Shown here piece after piece: positions 32,230 through 40,726 of a stretch of DNA of 42,728 nt. Location of the stretch: NCBI GenBank assembly GCA_002396085.1, contig DGWI01000030.1, positions 1-42,728 on the forward strand, read 5' to 3'. The stretch comes from Porphyromonadaceae bacterium UBA4262. Its GTDB lineage: Bacteria > Bacteroidota > Bacteroidia > Bacteroidales > Muribaculaceae. Both the position numbers and the translations under genes were made by a program. The notes beneath the pieces were generated by a model that had not been told where the DNA came from, did not search any database, and worked only from the letters and a program-made list of their open reading frames with translations. Positions within the stretch are counted from its first letter, which is position 1; every line of letters starts with the position of its first letter.

Positions 32230-33387
32230 ATGACTTTCACGACATATAGTTTGCTCAATGTGGCATCGGCGGTGCTCATTGGCGGGCTGGGCGTGGTCAT
32301 CGCCTCGGTGCGCATCACAGCCCGCACACAGAACCGCCACTACCGCACGGCACGCACCTACCTCAGCGTGGCATTCATCCTGCTGGCGCTGCTCAAACTG
32401 GTTGAGTTCGCCGTACCCAAGGATAACGAGAATTCGCTCACGGGCTGCATCGCCCTGATTGTGGGTGCCTTGCAGGCAATGTGCTTCACGGCATCGCTGC
32501 TGCTGTTCATACGCCCGCAGTGGGTGACCCCGCGACGGGTGTGGTCGCAACTGGCAGTCATCTTGCTTGCTTCGGTGGCATTGGTGCTGTGCCAGGTGTT
32601 GTTGCCCGCCGCCCACTATCGTGTTGCACTCATCGTCGCCTCGCTGCTCTATGTCGCATTGTTGGCGTTCTACACGGTGGTGTTCCGCAAGGCCTATCGT
32701 CAGTTTGGCAACGACATGTACGACTACTATCAGGAGGAAGACCTCAACCGCCAGTTGCGGTGGATAGGCTATACCTTCTACACGTCACTGGTGGTGGGAT
32801 GCTTGGTGTTTCTCTCGGTCAGTGGGATACAGGGGCTCGACAGCCTGTTTATCATCATCTATTCGGCATTCTACGTCTACCTCACCAGCCGGTTTATCAA
32901 CTATGGTCAGTATGTGTCCACAGTGATGCGTGCCGTCTTGCCCCAACCCGAACCCGTGGCACCCATGATGCCCGAGCCGCAACCTGATGCCGCCGAGGCC
33001 GAAGAGCCGGTCGACGAGGTGGCCGACCACGACGAGCAGGACCGATATGCCGGCATCGGTGATAGACTCAAAGTGTGGGTGGATGAGCGACGATATCTGT
33101 CGGCCGACCTCGGTGTCAAGGATGTGGCAGCCGAACTGGGTACCACGCCACGGCGGTTGAGCGAATACTTCAGCGAGGTCGTGGGCGAGGACTTCGTCAA
33201 GTGGCGCTTGCGGCTCAGGCTGCAATATGCCTGCCGCCTCATTGAACAGAACCCCGGCAGGCCCATGCGCGAGGTGGCAGCCGAGGCGGGCTTCGGCGAC
33301 CGCAGTTACTTCTACCGCAAGTTTGCCGAGGTGCTTGGCATCACCGTAACCCGTTACAAGCAACAAGCCTCAACCACCAACGCCTGA
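32230..33387 (+). CDS. AraC-family regulator with N-terminal membrane domain
   Basis: A 385-residue protein. The first 225 residues hold about six or seven hydrophobic segments, a putative membrane sensor. An acidic linker (EPQPDAAEAEEPVDEVADHD) leads to the DNA-binding domain at about residues 285-380. That domain has two helix-turn-helix elements, VKDVAAELGTTPRRLSEYFS and MREVAAEAGFGDRSYFYRKF, in classic AraC style. AraC-type domains bind direct half-sites, and the 21-base-phased repeats in the intergenic region just upstream are natural candidates. It is divergent from the dockerin/SUMF1-like gene. Confidence 0.9.
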   Translation: MTFTTYSLLNVASAVLIGGLGVVIASVRITARTQNRHYRTARTYLSVAFILLALLKLVEFAVPKDNENSLTGCIALIVGALQAMCFTASLLLFIRPQWVTPRRVWSQLAVILLASVALVLCQVLLPAAHYRVALIVASLLYVALLAFYTVVFRKAYRQFGNDMYDYYQEEDLNRQLRWIGYTFYTSLVVGCLVFLSVSGIQGLDSLFIIIYSAFYVYLTSRFINYGQYVSTVMRAVLPQPEPVAPMMPEPQPDAAEAEEPVDEVADHDEQDRYAGIGDRLKVWVDERRYLSADLGVKDVAAELGTTPRRLSEYFSEVVGEDFVKWRLRLRLQYACRLIEQNPGRPMREVAAEAGFGDRSYFYRKFAEVLGITVTRYKQQASTTNA

Positions 33388-33404
33388 TGCACTCCCGCAG
33401 ATTG

Positions 33405-33690
33405 CTTTTCTCTCATGCAGATCTCGCTGATTTCGCAGATAGTTTAATCTCGCAGATGATATATGCCTCCACGAAAATCTGCCTGATAAAATAATCAGCA
33501 ATATCTGCTTAATCAGCATGCCTTAAAACGCTCATGCAGATCTCGCTGATTTCGCAGATAGTTCTATCTCGCAGATAAATATCATCTGCGCTGTCTTAAT
33601 TCTTAATTCTCAATTCGTTATCAGTTGTCAATGTGGCAAAGAACCGAAAACCGAAAACTGAAAACTGAAAACTGAAAACCAGGAACTCAA
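33405..33690. repeat. gcagat-type repeats followed by simple 10-base repeats
   Basis: The gap between araC and tex (about 300 bases) holds one full and one partial gcagat-type unit (33415-33595). These are followed by ttaattctcaattc and a run of gaaaaccgaaaactgaaaac (33640-33680). No gene is seen. Confidence 0.75.
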
Positions 33691-33693
33691 TTC

Positions 33694-35820
33694 TCAATTA
33701 ATTCTAAGGCTTAGTGCAATGCGCTGTCGGTCGACATCGACCGACAGGACTCGCACCCTAACCACCTGGCCCAGCTTCACCACCTTCGACGGGTCGCTCA
33801 CGCGACGCTCGGCCATCTGCGAGACGTGTACCAGACCCTCCTTGTGCACACCGATGTCGACAAACGCACCAAACTGCGTGATGTTGGTCACCTTGCCATT
33901 GAGCACCATGCCCTCGTGCAGGTCCTCAATCTTGGTCACATTGTCGTCAAACTCAACATTTTCCACTCCCTCGCGCGGGTCACGCCCGGGCTTCTCCAGC
34001 TCGTGCATGATGTCGAGCAGCGTGGGCTCGCCCACGTCGCCGGTCACATATCGCTTGATGTCGATCTTGTCGCGCTGCGCCTTGTCCTTGATCAGGTCGG
34101 CCACTGTGCAGCCGCAGTCGCGTGCCATCTGCTCGACCAGCGCATAGCGCTCGGGGTGTACGGCGCTGTTGTCCAGCGGGTTGTCGCTCTCGGGGATGCG
34201 CAGGAAACCAGCCGCCTGCGTGTAGGTCTTCTGTCCCATCTTGGGCACACGCAGGATGTCGCGGCGGCTGGTGAAGTCGCCGTTCTCGGCACGATAGGTG
34301 ACGATGTTCTGCGCCAGGGCGGGTCCCAGTCCTGCCACGTAGGTCAGCAACTCCTTGCTGGCGGTGTTGATGTTCACGCCCACACTGTTGACGCAGCTCT
34401 CGACCGTGAAGGTCAGCGCATCCTTGAGGCGCGTCTGGTCCACATCGTGCTGATACTGGCCCACGCCGATCGACTTCGGGTCGATCTTGACCAACTCCGC
34501 CAGCGGGTCGAGCAGGCGGCGACCGATCGACACCGCGCCACGCACGGTCACATCCTGGTCGGGAAACTCGTCGCGAGCCACCTTCGAGGCCGAGTAGATC
34601 GAGGCTCCGCTCTCGTTCACCACATGCACCTCGACCTTGCGCCCCAGTTGCAGGCGCTTCAAGAATCGCTCGGTCTCGCGGCTGGCCGTGCCGTTGCCCA
34701 GTGCAAAGGCATCGATCTTGTAGCGGGTCACCAGCCGCTCGACGGTGGCTGTGGCTCCCTCGATGTCGTAGTGCGGTGCCACGGGATAGATGACATCGTG
34801 GTGCAGCAAGTTGCCCTGCTCGTCCAGACACACCACCTTGCAGCCCGTGCGAAATCCCGGGTCGACGGCCATGATGCGCTTGCGGCCCAACGGCGGCGCG
34901 AACAGCAATTGGCGCACATTCTGGGCAAACATGTTGATGGCTTCGCCGTCGGCCTTCTCCTTGCTGATGGCGGCAAATTCGGTCTCGATTTGCGGCTTGA
35001 TCAGTCGCTTGTAGCTGTCCTCGGCAGCCTCGTGCACCAGGTCGGCACACAATCCCTGACCACGCACCACGGCGCGGCTGATGTTATTGATGGCTCGCTC
35101 GTCGTCGATGCCGATGGCTACACGCAAGAAGCCCTCCTTCTCGCCACGACGTATGGCCAGCAACTGGTGCGACGAGATGCGTCGCAGCGGTTGTGAGAAC
35201 TCATAGTAGTTCTCATAGTTGCGTCCCTCAATCTCTTTGCCCTTGACAAAGTGGCTGGTGAGGATAGCGTGGTTGCGAAATGAATTGCGCACCTGGTTGC
35301 GCACCCGCTCGTTCTCGCTCACCCACTCGGCGATGATGTCCTGCGCTCCGGCGATGGCTGCATCCACATCGGGCACCTCATCGCCCACAAAGCGCACGGC
35401 ACGTTGCGCGATGTCATCGCTGCGCCCGGCCATGATCATCTTGGCCAGCGGCTCCAGGCCACGCTGGCGGGCAGCCTCGGCACGCGTCTTGCGTTTGGGT
35501 TTGTAGGGCAGATACAGATCCTCGAGTGTCGTTGTGTCCCAGCAGTCGCGGATGCGGGCTGCCAACTCGGGTGTGAGTTTGTCCTGTGCCTCGATGGTCT
35601 TGAGGATGGTGGCGCGGCGTTTCTCCAGTTCGTGATAGTACTTGAGCCGCTGGTCAATCGACTGGATAGCCAGTTCGTCCAGCCCGCCGGTCATCTCCTT
35701 GCGGTAGCGGCTGATAAAAGGGATGGTGGCACCGTCCTCGAGCAGGCTCACCGTGCCGGCCACCTGGTTCAGCGCGATACCGAGTTCACTCGCGATCAGT
35801 TCTATAATCTTGTCATTCAT
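33694..35820 (-). CDS. tex: Tex-family RNA-binding transcription accessory protein
   Basis: A 708-residue cytoplasmic protein of normal Tex length. The N-terminal helical domain includes GATIPFISRYRKEMTGGLDE. The YqgF/RNase H-like domain has MAVDPGFRTGCKVVCLDEQG and AFALGNGTASRETERFL. A helix-hairpin-helix region (VNINTASKELLTYVAGLGPA) precedes a C-terminal S1 RNA-binding domain (GMVLNGKVTNITQFGAFVDI). Tex is thought to act in transcription or RNA turnover. It lies 43 bases after the phosphoesterase gene on the same strand, within ctcaattttcaattctcaat repeats. Confidence 0.97.
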   Translation of the reverse strand: MNDKIIELIASELGIALNQVAGTVSLLEDGATIPFISRYRKEMTGGLDELAIQSIDQRLKYYHELEKRRATILKTIEAQDKLTPELAARIRDCWDTTTLEDLYLPYKPKRKTRAEAARQRGLEPLAKMIMAGRSDDIAQRAVRFVGDEVPDVDAAIAGAQDIIAEWVSENERVRNQVRNSFRNHAILTSHFVKGKEIEGRNYENYYEFSQPLRRISSHQLLAIRRGEKEGFLRVAIGIDDERAINNISRAVVRGQGLCADLVHEAAEDSYKRLIKPQIETEFAAISKEKADGEAINMFAQNVRQLLFAPPLGRKRIMAVDPGFRTGCKVVCLDEQGNLLHHDVIYPVAPHYDIEGATATVERLVTRYKIDAFALGNGTASRETERFLKRLQLGRKVEVHVVNESGASIYSASKVARDEFPDQDVTVRGAVSIGRRLLDPLAELVKIDPKSIGVGQYQHDVDQTRLKDALTFTVESCVNSVGVNINTASKELLTYVAGLGPALAQNIVTYRAENGDFTSRRDILRVPKMGQKTYTQAAGFLRIPESDNPLDNSAVHPERYALVEQMARDCGCTVADLIKDKAQRDKIDIKRYVTGDVGEPTLLDIMHELEKPGRDPREGVENVEFDDNVTKIEDLHEGMVLNGKVTNITQFGAFVDIGVHKEGLVHVSQMAERRVSDPSKVVKLGQVVRVRVLSVDVDRQRIALSLRIN

Positions 35821-35863
35821 GATTGTTTTTTAATAGTCGAGCACTAGAGCAGAATCTCAATTC

Positions 35864-37054
35864 TCAATTTTCAATTCTCAATTGAATAAGAGTGATTTCG
35901 GGCGTTGCCCCGATGCGCATGGGCACACCCACCATGCCGATGCCGATGTTGACATACAGGTGCTGATTGCCCTTGCTGTAGAGCCCGCCCCACTCGCTGT
36001 AGCGCATGCCGGCGGGAGAATACCGCTTGCCCAAGAGGGTGATCATCATCTGCATGGCATGTGTGTGACCGCTCAGCGTCAGGTCGATGTCGGTCTGGTC
36101 AACAATCTGCTCGCGCCACTGCTTGGGGTTGTGCTGCAGCAAGATCTTGTAGGGCATTTGCCTCACGCTGTCGGGATAGGCCGCGGCCAGGTCGCTATAG
36201 TTCACAAAGTGCCCCTCGCCATAGTTCTCCTCGCCGATGACCAGCACGCTGTCGCCGTCGTGGGTGAGAATCAGATGCTCGTTGCACAGCAGTCGCCAGC
36301 CCATCTGTCGCTGCAAGTCGCAAAGCGCTTGGTGGTCGCGTTCCTTGGCCAGCGAGTCGGGCCAGTAGCAATAGTCGTCATAGTCGTGGTTGCCCAGGAT
36401 GGCAATCACGCCATCGCGAGCCTTGAGGCGGCTCAGTACGCCCGTGAAGGGCAGTGCCTCGCTCGTGCAGCGGCTCACCAGGTCGCCCGTGAAGATGATG
36501 ACATCAGGCTTCAGTCCATTGATGCTGTCGACCATGCGGCTGACGATGGTCGTGTCGGTGCCATAGGTGCCCAGGTGCAGGTCGCTGATGTGAACCATGC
36601 GATAGCCGTCGAAGGCTTTGCCCAGACGCGGACTTGTCACCTCGACTTCATTGACTTGCAGCCTGCCAGGCGTGACCAACGTGCCCCAGCAAAGGGTGCC
36701 AAATACGCTCAGTCCCACCACGGTGCCGGCGGTCAGGAAGCCACGCTTCACACCACGCGGCAGCCGACGGATGAACGAAGGCCAGGCCAACAGCAGCCAC
36801 AGGTATTTGGGCACATAGCATGCGATGTAGGTCCACAACAACCACATTGCCAGGTTCATCTGCCCATCGCTTGCCTGAGCGTCACCGAAGGGCTGAGCCA
36901 TGCCCACAACGAGCATTACCTGCAGTGCTAGTGCCAGCAGGCGATGGATGCGTGAGGCCACTCGGCTCACACGTCTCAGTTTGCGGTCAATCAGCCAGTC
37001 AATCAACAGATTGACAAAGATGAATACCGCCAAGGCAACCCAATTAATTCGCAC
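35864..37054 (-). CDS. Calcineurin-like metallophosphoesterase with N-terminal membrane helices
   Basis: A 396-residue protein with about four N-terminal hydrophobic segments (to about residue 125). A phosphoesterase domain follows with the full metal set: VHISDLHLG, IIFTGDLVSR, ILGNHDYDD and LSGHTHAMQM. The family acts on phosphodiesters; YkuE-like membrane-anchored members act near envelope lipids, but the substrate here is unknown. The last six residues (QLRIEN) and the stop are encoded by the ctcaattttcaattctcaat simple repeat, so the C-terminus has been set by repeat insertion or expansion. Confidence 0.9.
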   Translation of the reverse strand: MRINWVALAVFIFVNLLIDWLIDRKLRRVSRVASRIHRLLALALQVMLVVGMAQPFGDAQASDGQMNLAMWLLWTYIACYVPKYLWLLLAWPSFIRRLPRGVKRGFLTAGTVVGLSVFGTLCWGTLVTPGRLQVNEVEVTSPRLGKAFDGYRMVHISDLHLGTYGTDTTIVSRMVDSINGLKPDVIIFTGDLVSRCTSEALPFTGVLSRLKARDGVIAILGNHDYDDYCYWPDSLAKERDHQALCDLQRQMGWRLLCNEHLILTHDGDSVLVIGEENYGEGHFVNYSDLAAAYPDSVRQMPYKILLQHNPKQWREQIVDQTDIDLTLSGHTHAMQMMITLLGKRYSPAGMRYSEWGGLYSKGNQHLYVNIGIGMVGVPMRIGATPEITLIQLRIEN

Positions 37055-37077
37055 TTAAGTAATTTTGAATTAAGATT

Positions 37078-37205
37078 GTTTTCAGTTTTCAGTTCTCGGT
37101 TTTCAGTTTTCAGTTTTCAGTCATCACCGATCACTGCTAACCGACAACCGATCACCGACAACCGACAACCGATAACCGACAACCGATAACCGATAACCGA
37201 AAACC
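37078..37205. repeat. Degenerate 10-base tandem repeat (ttttcagttc / accgataacc)
   Basis: Two blocks fill the gap. First is ttttcagttttcagttctcg (37080-37120), then a run of accgacaaccgataaccgat (37138-37200). The unit is about 9-10 bases and degenerate, with no spacers. It is related to 21247-21332. Confidence 0.75.
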
Positions 37206-37214
37206 TATTAACTA

Positions 37215-38393
37215 TCATTTCATCGCCTCCAGCTGGTTAGTCAGCGGGTTGCTGTACATCTGCAGCATCTTGTTGAACATGTAGTAGCGGTCAAACTCGC
37301 TAAGCTTGATGTCGACCTTGTCAATCTGGTCGCTCAGGTACTGTGTGAACGCTTCCTTGTCTTCAGGAGAGTACTTGTCGGCAAAGTCCTTGTTGTCAAA
37401 CAAGATGTCGTGGGCGATGTAGTTGGTTTTGAAAATCTTGTAACCCAAGTGTATCGAGCGGTCGATAATGTGGCAGATGCGGTTCACAGTCAACATCTTG
37501 TCCAGATCCTCGGGAATTTTGTCCAGGTCATCGTTGATGCAGGGCGTGAAGGTGTAGTGAACCAGGCCTTTCTGACCCAACAGGCCCGTGCGCATGCTCA
37601 GCAGGTCATCATCGGGCGACTTCTTCCAGTTGGGGTTCTTGTCCTTCATCAAGAATTCCTTGGCCTTGAGGTAGTCGCTCGGGTCATACTCATAACTGAT
37701 GGCCACCGGGGCGATATTCAGTTCCTTCAGGCTCTCGACGATGCTCTTGTCGCGGTTGCCGTAACTCAGCATCTTGATCAGGCTCTCTTGCGTGCGGTCG
37801 TTGCTGTCCTTGCAGCGGCCCTCGCGTTGCGAAATCCAGATCGACTCATGCTTCTGCGTGAGTGAGAAGTGCATGTAGCCCGACAACTGGATGGCGGCCT
37901 GCAATGTCTGGATGCGGCCCAGGTTGCGCTTGACAATGAAAGCCTTGTTCAGGCGGGCCAACTTGTTGATCCAGTCATAGACCAGCAAGTTGTTGCCAAT
38001 GGCAATCTCGCACGACTCACGGCCACTCTTGAGCAACAGATAGCCCAACTGTGCCGAGTCGAGGATGATGTCACGGTGGTTGGTGATGAACATGTTGGGC
38101 ACGTCGGGATCGCAGTTCTCCTCCATGCCGCTCATCGTCAGCCCTCGGGTCGTCTTGGCTATCAGCCCCTCAAGGAAGGGCCGCATGACACGCACCTGGA
38201 ACTCGTGTTTTGTGTTCAGGCTCAACAGCACATACTTCAGTTCGCTGTATTTATAGTTGGGCAGAGCCATGCCGACAATGCGTTGAAACAGAGGCTCCTC
38301 GACGAGGATTGACATAGCGTTGTGAAAGTCCTTGTCGGCAATAGGGCAGATGTCCAGATATTCAGATGGCGTGATTACATTCTCGTTAATCAT
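37215..38393 (-). CDS. PlsC-like acyltransferase
   Basis: About 392 residues from MINENVITPSEYL. The start is chosen because the open frame upstream runs through the promoter and a palindromic element. The acyltransferase signature NHRDIILDSAQLG is near residue 125, followed by KRNLGRI and a region around WISQREGRCKDSND (substrate-binding motif). Members transfer an acyl chain to lysophospholipid or a related acceptor at the inner membrane. The protein is longer than PlsC (about 240 residues), with extra N- and C-terminal segments as is usual for this Bacteroidetes group. It has its own promoter. Confidence 0.85.
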   Translation of the reverse strand: MINENVITPSEYLDICPIADKDFHNAMSILVEEPLFQRIVGMALPNYKYSELKYVLLSLNTKHEFQVRVMRPFLEGLIAKTTRGLTMSGMEENCDPDVPNMFITNHRDIILDSAQLGYLLLKSGRESCEIAIGNNLLVYDWINKLARLNKAFIVKRNLGRIQTLQAAIQLSGYMHFSLTQKHESIWISQREGRCKDSNDRTQESLIKMLSYGNRDKSIVESLKELNIAPVAISYEYDPSDYLKAKEFLMKDKNPNWKKSPDDDLLSMRTGLLGQKGLVHYTFTPCINDDLDKIPEDLDKMLTVNRICHIIDRSIHLGYKIFKTNYIAHDILFDNKDFADKYSPEDKEAFTQYLSDQIDKVDIKLSEFDRYYMFNKMLQMYSNPLTNQLEAMK

Positions 38394-38425
38394 AGTCTTC
38401 TTCTGTTGGTTGGTTATTAAGAAGG

Positions 38426-38455
38426 CAAAGTTACAAAAAAAATCCCATCTGGCAA
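38426..38455 (-). promoter_or_regulatory. Promoter of the acyltransferase gene
   Basis: On the minus strand, TTG (38453-38455) and TAACTTTG (38426-38433) are 19 bases apart, about 33 bases before the ATG at 38393. Confidence 0.65.
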
Positions 38456-38478
38456 CTTCCAGGTGAGATTTTTCACAA

Positions 38479-38563
38479 AGTGGCGAATTGGGGACGGTTC
38501 TTTTCCGCCAAAAGTTAATTGCGTTAACACTTGGCGAATAAGAACCGTCCCCAATCCGCCACT
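38479..38563. repeat. 85-base near-perfect palindrome
   Basis: Arms of 32 bases (38479-38510 and 38532-38563) match as inverted repeats with three mismatches, around the core ATTGGGGACGGTTCTT. The 21-base centre holds a second small inverted repeat (GTTAA/TTAAC). It begins five bases after the aldo/keto reductase stop, so it may also end that transcript. It looks like a mobile repeated palindrome of the REP type. Confidence 0.8.
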
Positions 38564-38568
38564 GGCAA

Positions 38569-39414
38569 TCAGCCGTAGGTTTCAATCAGGTATTTGACAA
38601 ACTGTGCGTCGGTGAAGTTCACTGTGCCCGTGTCGTGCTGGTTGAGCGAAGCGATTTGCTGCATCTCGTCGTCAGTCAGCCTGAAGTCCATGATGTTTAG
38701 GTTCTGCGCCATGCGCTCGCGGTGCGTACTCTTGGGTATGGCGACGATGCCACGTTGTGTGAGCCAGCGCAGACCCACCTGGGCAGCCGTCTTGCCATAG
38801 CGCGCTCCGATGCTGGCCAGCAGTTCGCTCTTGACCACGCCGTCCACACCCTGGCCACCCAGTGGTCCCCAGGCCATCATGCGGGTGCCGAACTGGTCAA
38901 GCATCGGTTCGATGCCGCGTTGTTGCACCAGCGCGTTGCACTGCAGCTGGTTGACCATGGGCTTGATGTCGACATAGTGGGCAAAGTCGAAGAAGCGGGC
39001 CTCCTGGAAGTTGCTCACACCGATGGCGCGCACCTTGCCGTCGCGGTAGGCTCGCTCCATGGCACGCCAGGTGCCGAACACGTCTCCGTAGGCTTGGTGG
39101 ATGAGCAACAGGTCGATGTAGTCGGTCTGCAACTTGCGCAGGCTCTCGTCGATCGACTGCGCCGCCTTTTGTTCGCCGGCATTGCTGATCCACACCTTGG
39201 TAGTGAGGAAAATCTCGTCGCGTGCGATGCCACTCTTGGTCATGGCGGCACCCACGCCCTCCTCGTTGTAGTAGGCCTGTGCCGTGTCAATCAGGCGATA
39301 GCCCACACTCAACGCGTCGCTCACGCAACGCTCGCACTCCTGTGGAGTGACCATGAAGACGCCGTAGCCCAGCACGGGCATCTCCACACCATTTGATAGC
39401 TTGATGGTTTCCAT
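38569..39414 (-). CDS. Aldo/keto reductase
   Basis: A 281-residue NAD(P)H-dependent oxidoreductase of the TIM-barrel AKR family. The catalytic tetrad is visible: the aspartate and tyrosine in IDTAQAYYNE (near residues 43-52), lysine in LTTKVW, and histidine in LLIHQAYGD. Also seen are AIGVSNF and, near the end, VAIPKSTHRERMAQN for cofactor binding. The protein reduces carbonyls; the physiological substrate is unknown. It lies 12 bases after a flavodoxin lipoprotein gene and ends a four-gene redox cluster with another flavodoxin and a SnoaL-like protein. Confidence 0.95.
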   Translation of the reverse strand: METIKLSNGVEMPVLGYGVFMVTPQECERCVSDALSVGYRLIDTAQAYYNEEGVGAAMTKSGIARDEIFLTTKVWISNAGEQKAAQSIDESLRKLQTDYIDLLLIHQAYGDVFGTWRAMERAYRDGKVRAIGVSNFQEARFFDFAHYVDIKPMVNQLQCNALVQQRGIEPMLDQFGTRMMAWGPLGGQGVDGVVKSELLASIGARYGKTAAQVGLRWLTQRGIVAIPKSTHRERMAQNLNIMDFRLTDDEMQQIASLNQHDTGTVNFTDAQFVKYLIETYG

Positions 39415-39426
39415 TGTTTGACTTTT

Positions 39427-40041
39427 TTAGTAACCTAATGACTTGAGCCACTGCTCGACGGTGGCGCGGCCCGAACGCACATCGTGGCCATACATCTCAA
39501 AGCCGTCGTTCACCGTGGCGTTGGGGTAGGCAGCCTTCACGTCCTCGACACAGCGGCCCAGGCCCGAGCCCTCATGGGTGGTGAACGGGATAATGGTCTT
39601 GCCGCTCAGGTCATACTGCTTGAAGAAGGTGAACATCACTTGCGGATAGGTGCCCCACCACACAGGGCCGCCAATAAATACGGTCGTGTACTGGTCCAGG
39701 TTCTCAAGCTTGCCCTCAAACTCGGGCAACTCGCCGTTCTGTTGCTCGACCTTAGCCAGGTCGCACAGCGGCTTGTAGGCCATGCCGTCATACTTGTGGA
39801 TGACCAGCTCAAACTGGTCGGCACCGGTAATGTCGCTGATGTAGTCGGCCACTATCTTGGTGTTGCCCACCTCGATGTTGCCCACGGCATAGTTGTCGCC
39901 GGCATGCGAAAAGAACACCACTAGCGCCTTGCCGCCAATGGCGACAGTTGTCGGTTGTGCATTATTCTGCACCTTGCTTCCGCTGCACGACATCGACATC
40001 AGCAATGCCGCAGCAGCCGTCAGATATTTGCTAAATTTCAT
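39427..40041 (-). CDS. Flavodoxin-like lipoprotein
   Basis: A 204-residue protein. The N-terminus is a lipoprotein signal with lipobox SMSC (cysteine near residue 19), so it should sit in the envelope, unlike ordinary flavodoxins. The flavodoxin-4-like fold follows: ALVVFFSHAGDNYAVGNIEV at the FMN phosphate loop, VFIGGPVWWGTYPQVMFTFF and IPFTTHEGSGLGRCVEDV. It probably binds FMN for electron transfer or NAD(P)H oxidation. It belongs to a minus-strand cluster with a cytoplasmic paralogue (40182-40697) and an aldo/keto reductase. Confidence 0.9.
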   Translation of the reverse strand: MKFSKYLTAAAALLMSMSCSGSKVQNNAQPTTVAIGGKALVVFFSHAGDNYAVGNIEVGNTKIVADYISDITGADQFELVIHKYDGMAYKPLCDLAKVEQQNGELPEFEGKLENLDQYTTVFIGGPVWWGTYPQVMFTFFKQYDLSGKTIIPFTTHEGSGLGRCVEDVKAAYPNATVNDGFEMYGHDVRSGRATVEQWLKSLGY

Positions 40042-40044
40042 CTT

Positions 40045-40170
40045 AATATTGAATTGAAAATTGAAAACTGAAAATTGAGAATCGCTGCTCGACTACTCGA
40101 CACTCGTAGCTGGCAGCTCGTAGCTGGCCGCTCGTAGCTCGTAGCTCGTAGCTTGTAACTCGTAGCTCGT
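40045..40170. repeat. Simple repeats between two flavodoxin genes
   Basis: Two blocks: attgaaaattgaaaactgaa (40048-40078) and a run of the 10-base unit agctcgtagctcgtagctcg (about 40100-40170). It is joined by gagaatcgctgctcgact, the same junction as at 24055-24075. It separates two genes of one probable operon. Confidence 0.75.
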
Positions 40171-40181
40171 AACTAACCAAT

Positions 40182-40697
40182 CTACACCTTGCTGGCAATG
40201 AGTTGAGCCTCGCGGTCGGCGTGTGCGGCCTCGGCACCGTGGATGGGCGTGCCGGCCAGCACGGTGGCGCCGGGGCACAACTTCTTGATGAAACGCTCCG
40301 AGCTGCCCATGCCGCTGCCCTCGTTGGTGCAGAACGGGATGATGGTCTTGCCCGTGAAGTCGTAGCTTTCGAGGAAGGTGTAGCACACCATGGGCATCGT
40401 GCCCCACCAGTTGGGGTAGCCCAGGATGATGGTGTCATACTCGTCGATGCTCTCGGGGGCGTTCTTCACCTCGGGGCGGGCCTGGTCGCGCAGTTCCTGC
40501 TTGGCCTCCTCGATGCAGGTCATGTAGGACTTGCTGTATTCGTATGTGGTATCGATCCGGAACATGTCGGCCTCAGGCAGCAGTGCCTTGATTTTGGCGG
40601 CAACTACCTCGGTGTTGCCCAGTTTAAGCTCGCGGATGCTGCCGTTGACATAGTTCTCGCCGCGACGCGAGTAATAAGCGATTAATACTTTAGCCAT
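40182..40697 (-). CDS. Flavodoxin family protein
   Basis: About 171 residues from MAKVLIAYYSRRGEN; the open frame further upstream lies in the end of the SnoaL-like gene. It is a cytoplasmic flavodoxin-4-like fold with VLIAYYSRRGENYVNGS (FMN phosphate loop), TIILGYPNWWGTMPMVCYTF and IIPFCTNEGSGMGSSERF. It is a soluble paralogue of the lipoprotein encoded next. It is an FMN electron carrier or NAD(P)H-dependent reductase; the exact reaction is unknown. It lies 29 bases after the SnoaL-like gene. Confidence 0.92.
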   Translation of the reverse strand: MAKVLIAYYSRRGENYVNGSIRELKLGNTEVVAAKIKALLPEADMFRIDTTYEYSKSYMTCIEEAKQELRDQARPEVKNAPESIDEYDTIILGYPNWWGTMPMVCYTFLESYDFTGKTIIPFCTNEGSGMGSSERFIKKLCPGATVLAGTPIHGAEAAHADREAQLIASKV

Positions 40698-40726
40698 AGT
40701 GTTAAGTGTTGGAGTTTGTGTTGTCG

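Noticed and set aside
33826..35196. 456-codon plus-strand open frame
   Set aside because: Antisense to tex. Same bias-driven effect, no recognisable domain.
37138..37205. CRISPR array considered for the tandem repeats here and at 24080-24140
   Set aside because: Units are only about 10 bases, contiguous and degenerate, with no unique spacers and no cas genes.
38394..38585. N-terminal extension of the acyltransferase
   Set aside because: It runs through the predicted promoter and the 85-base palindrome.
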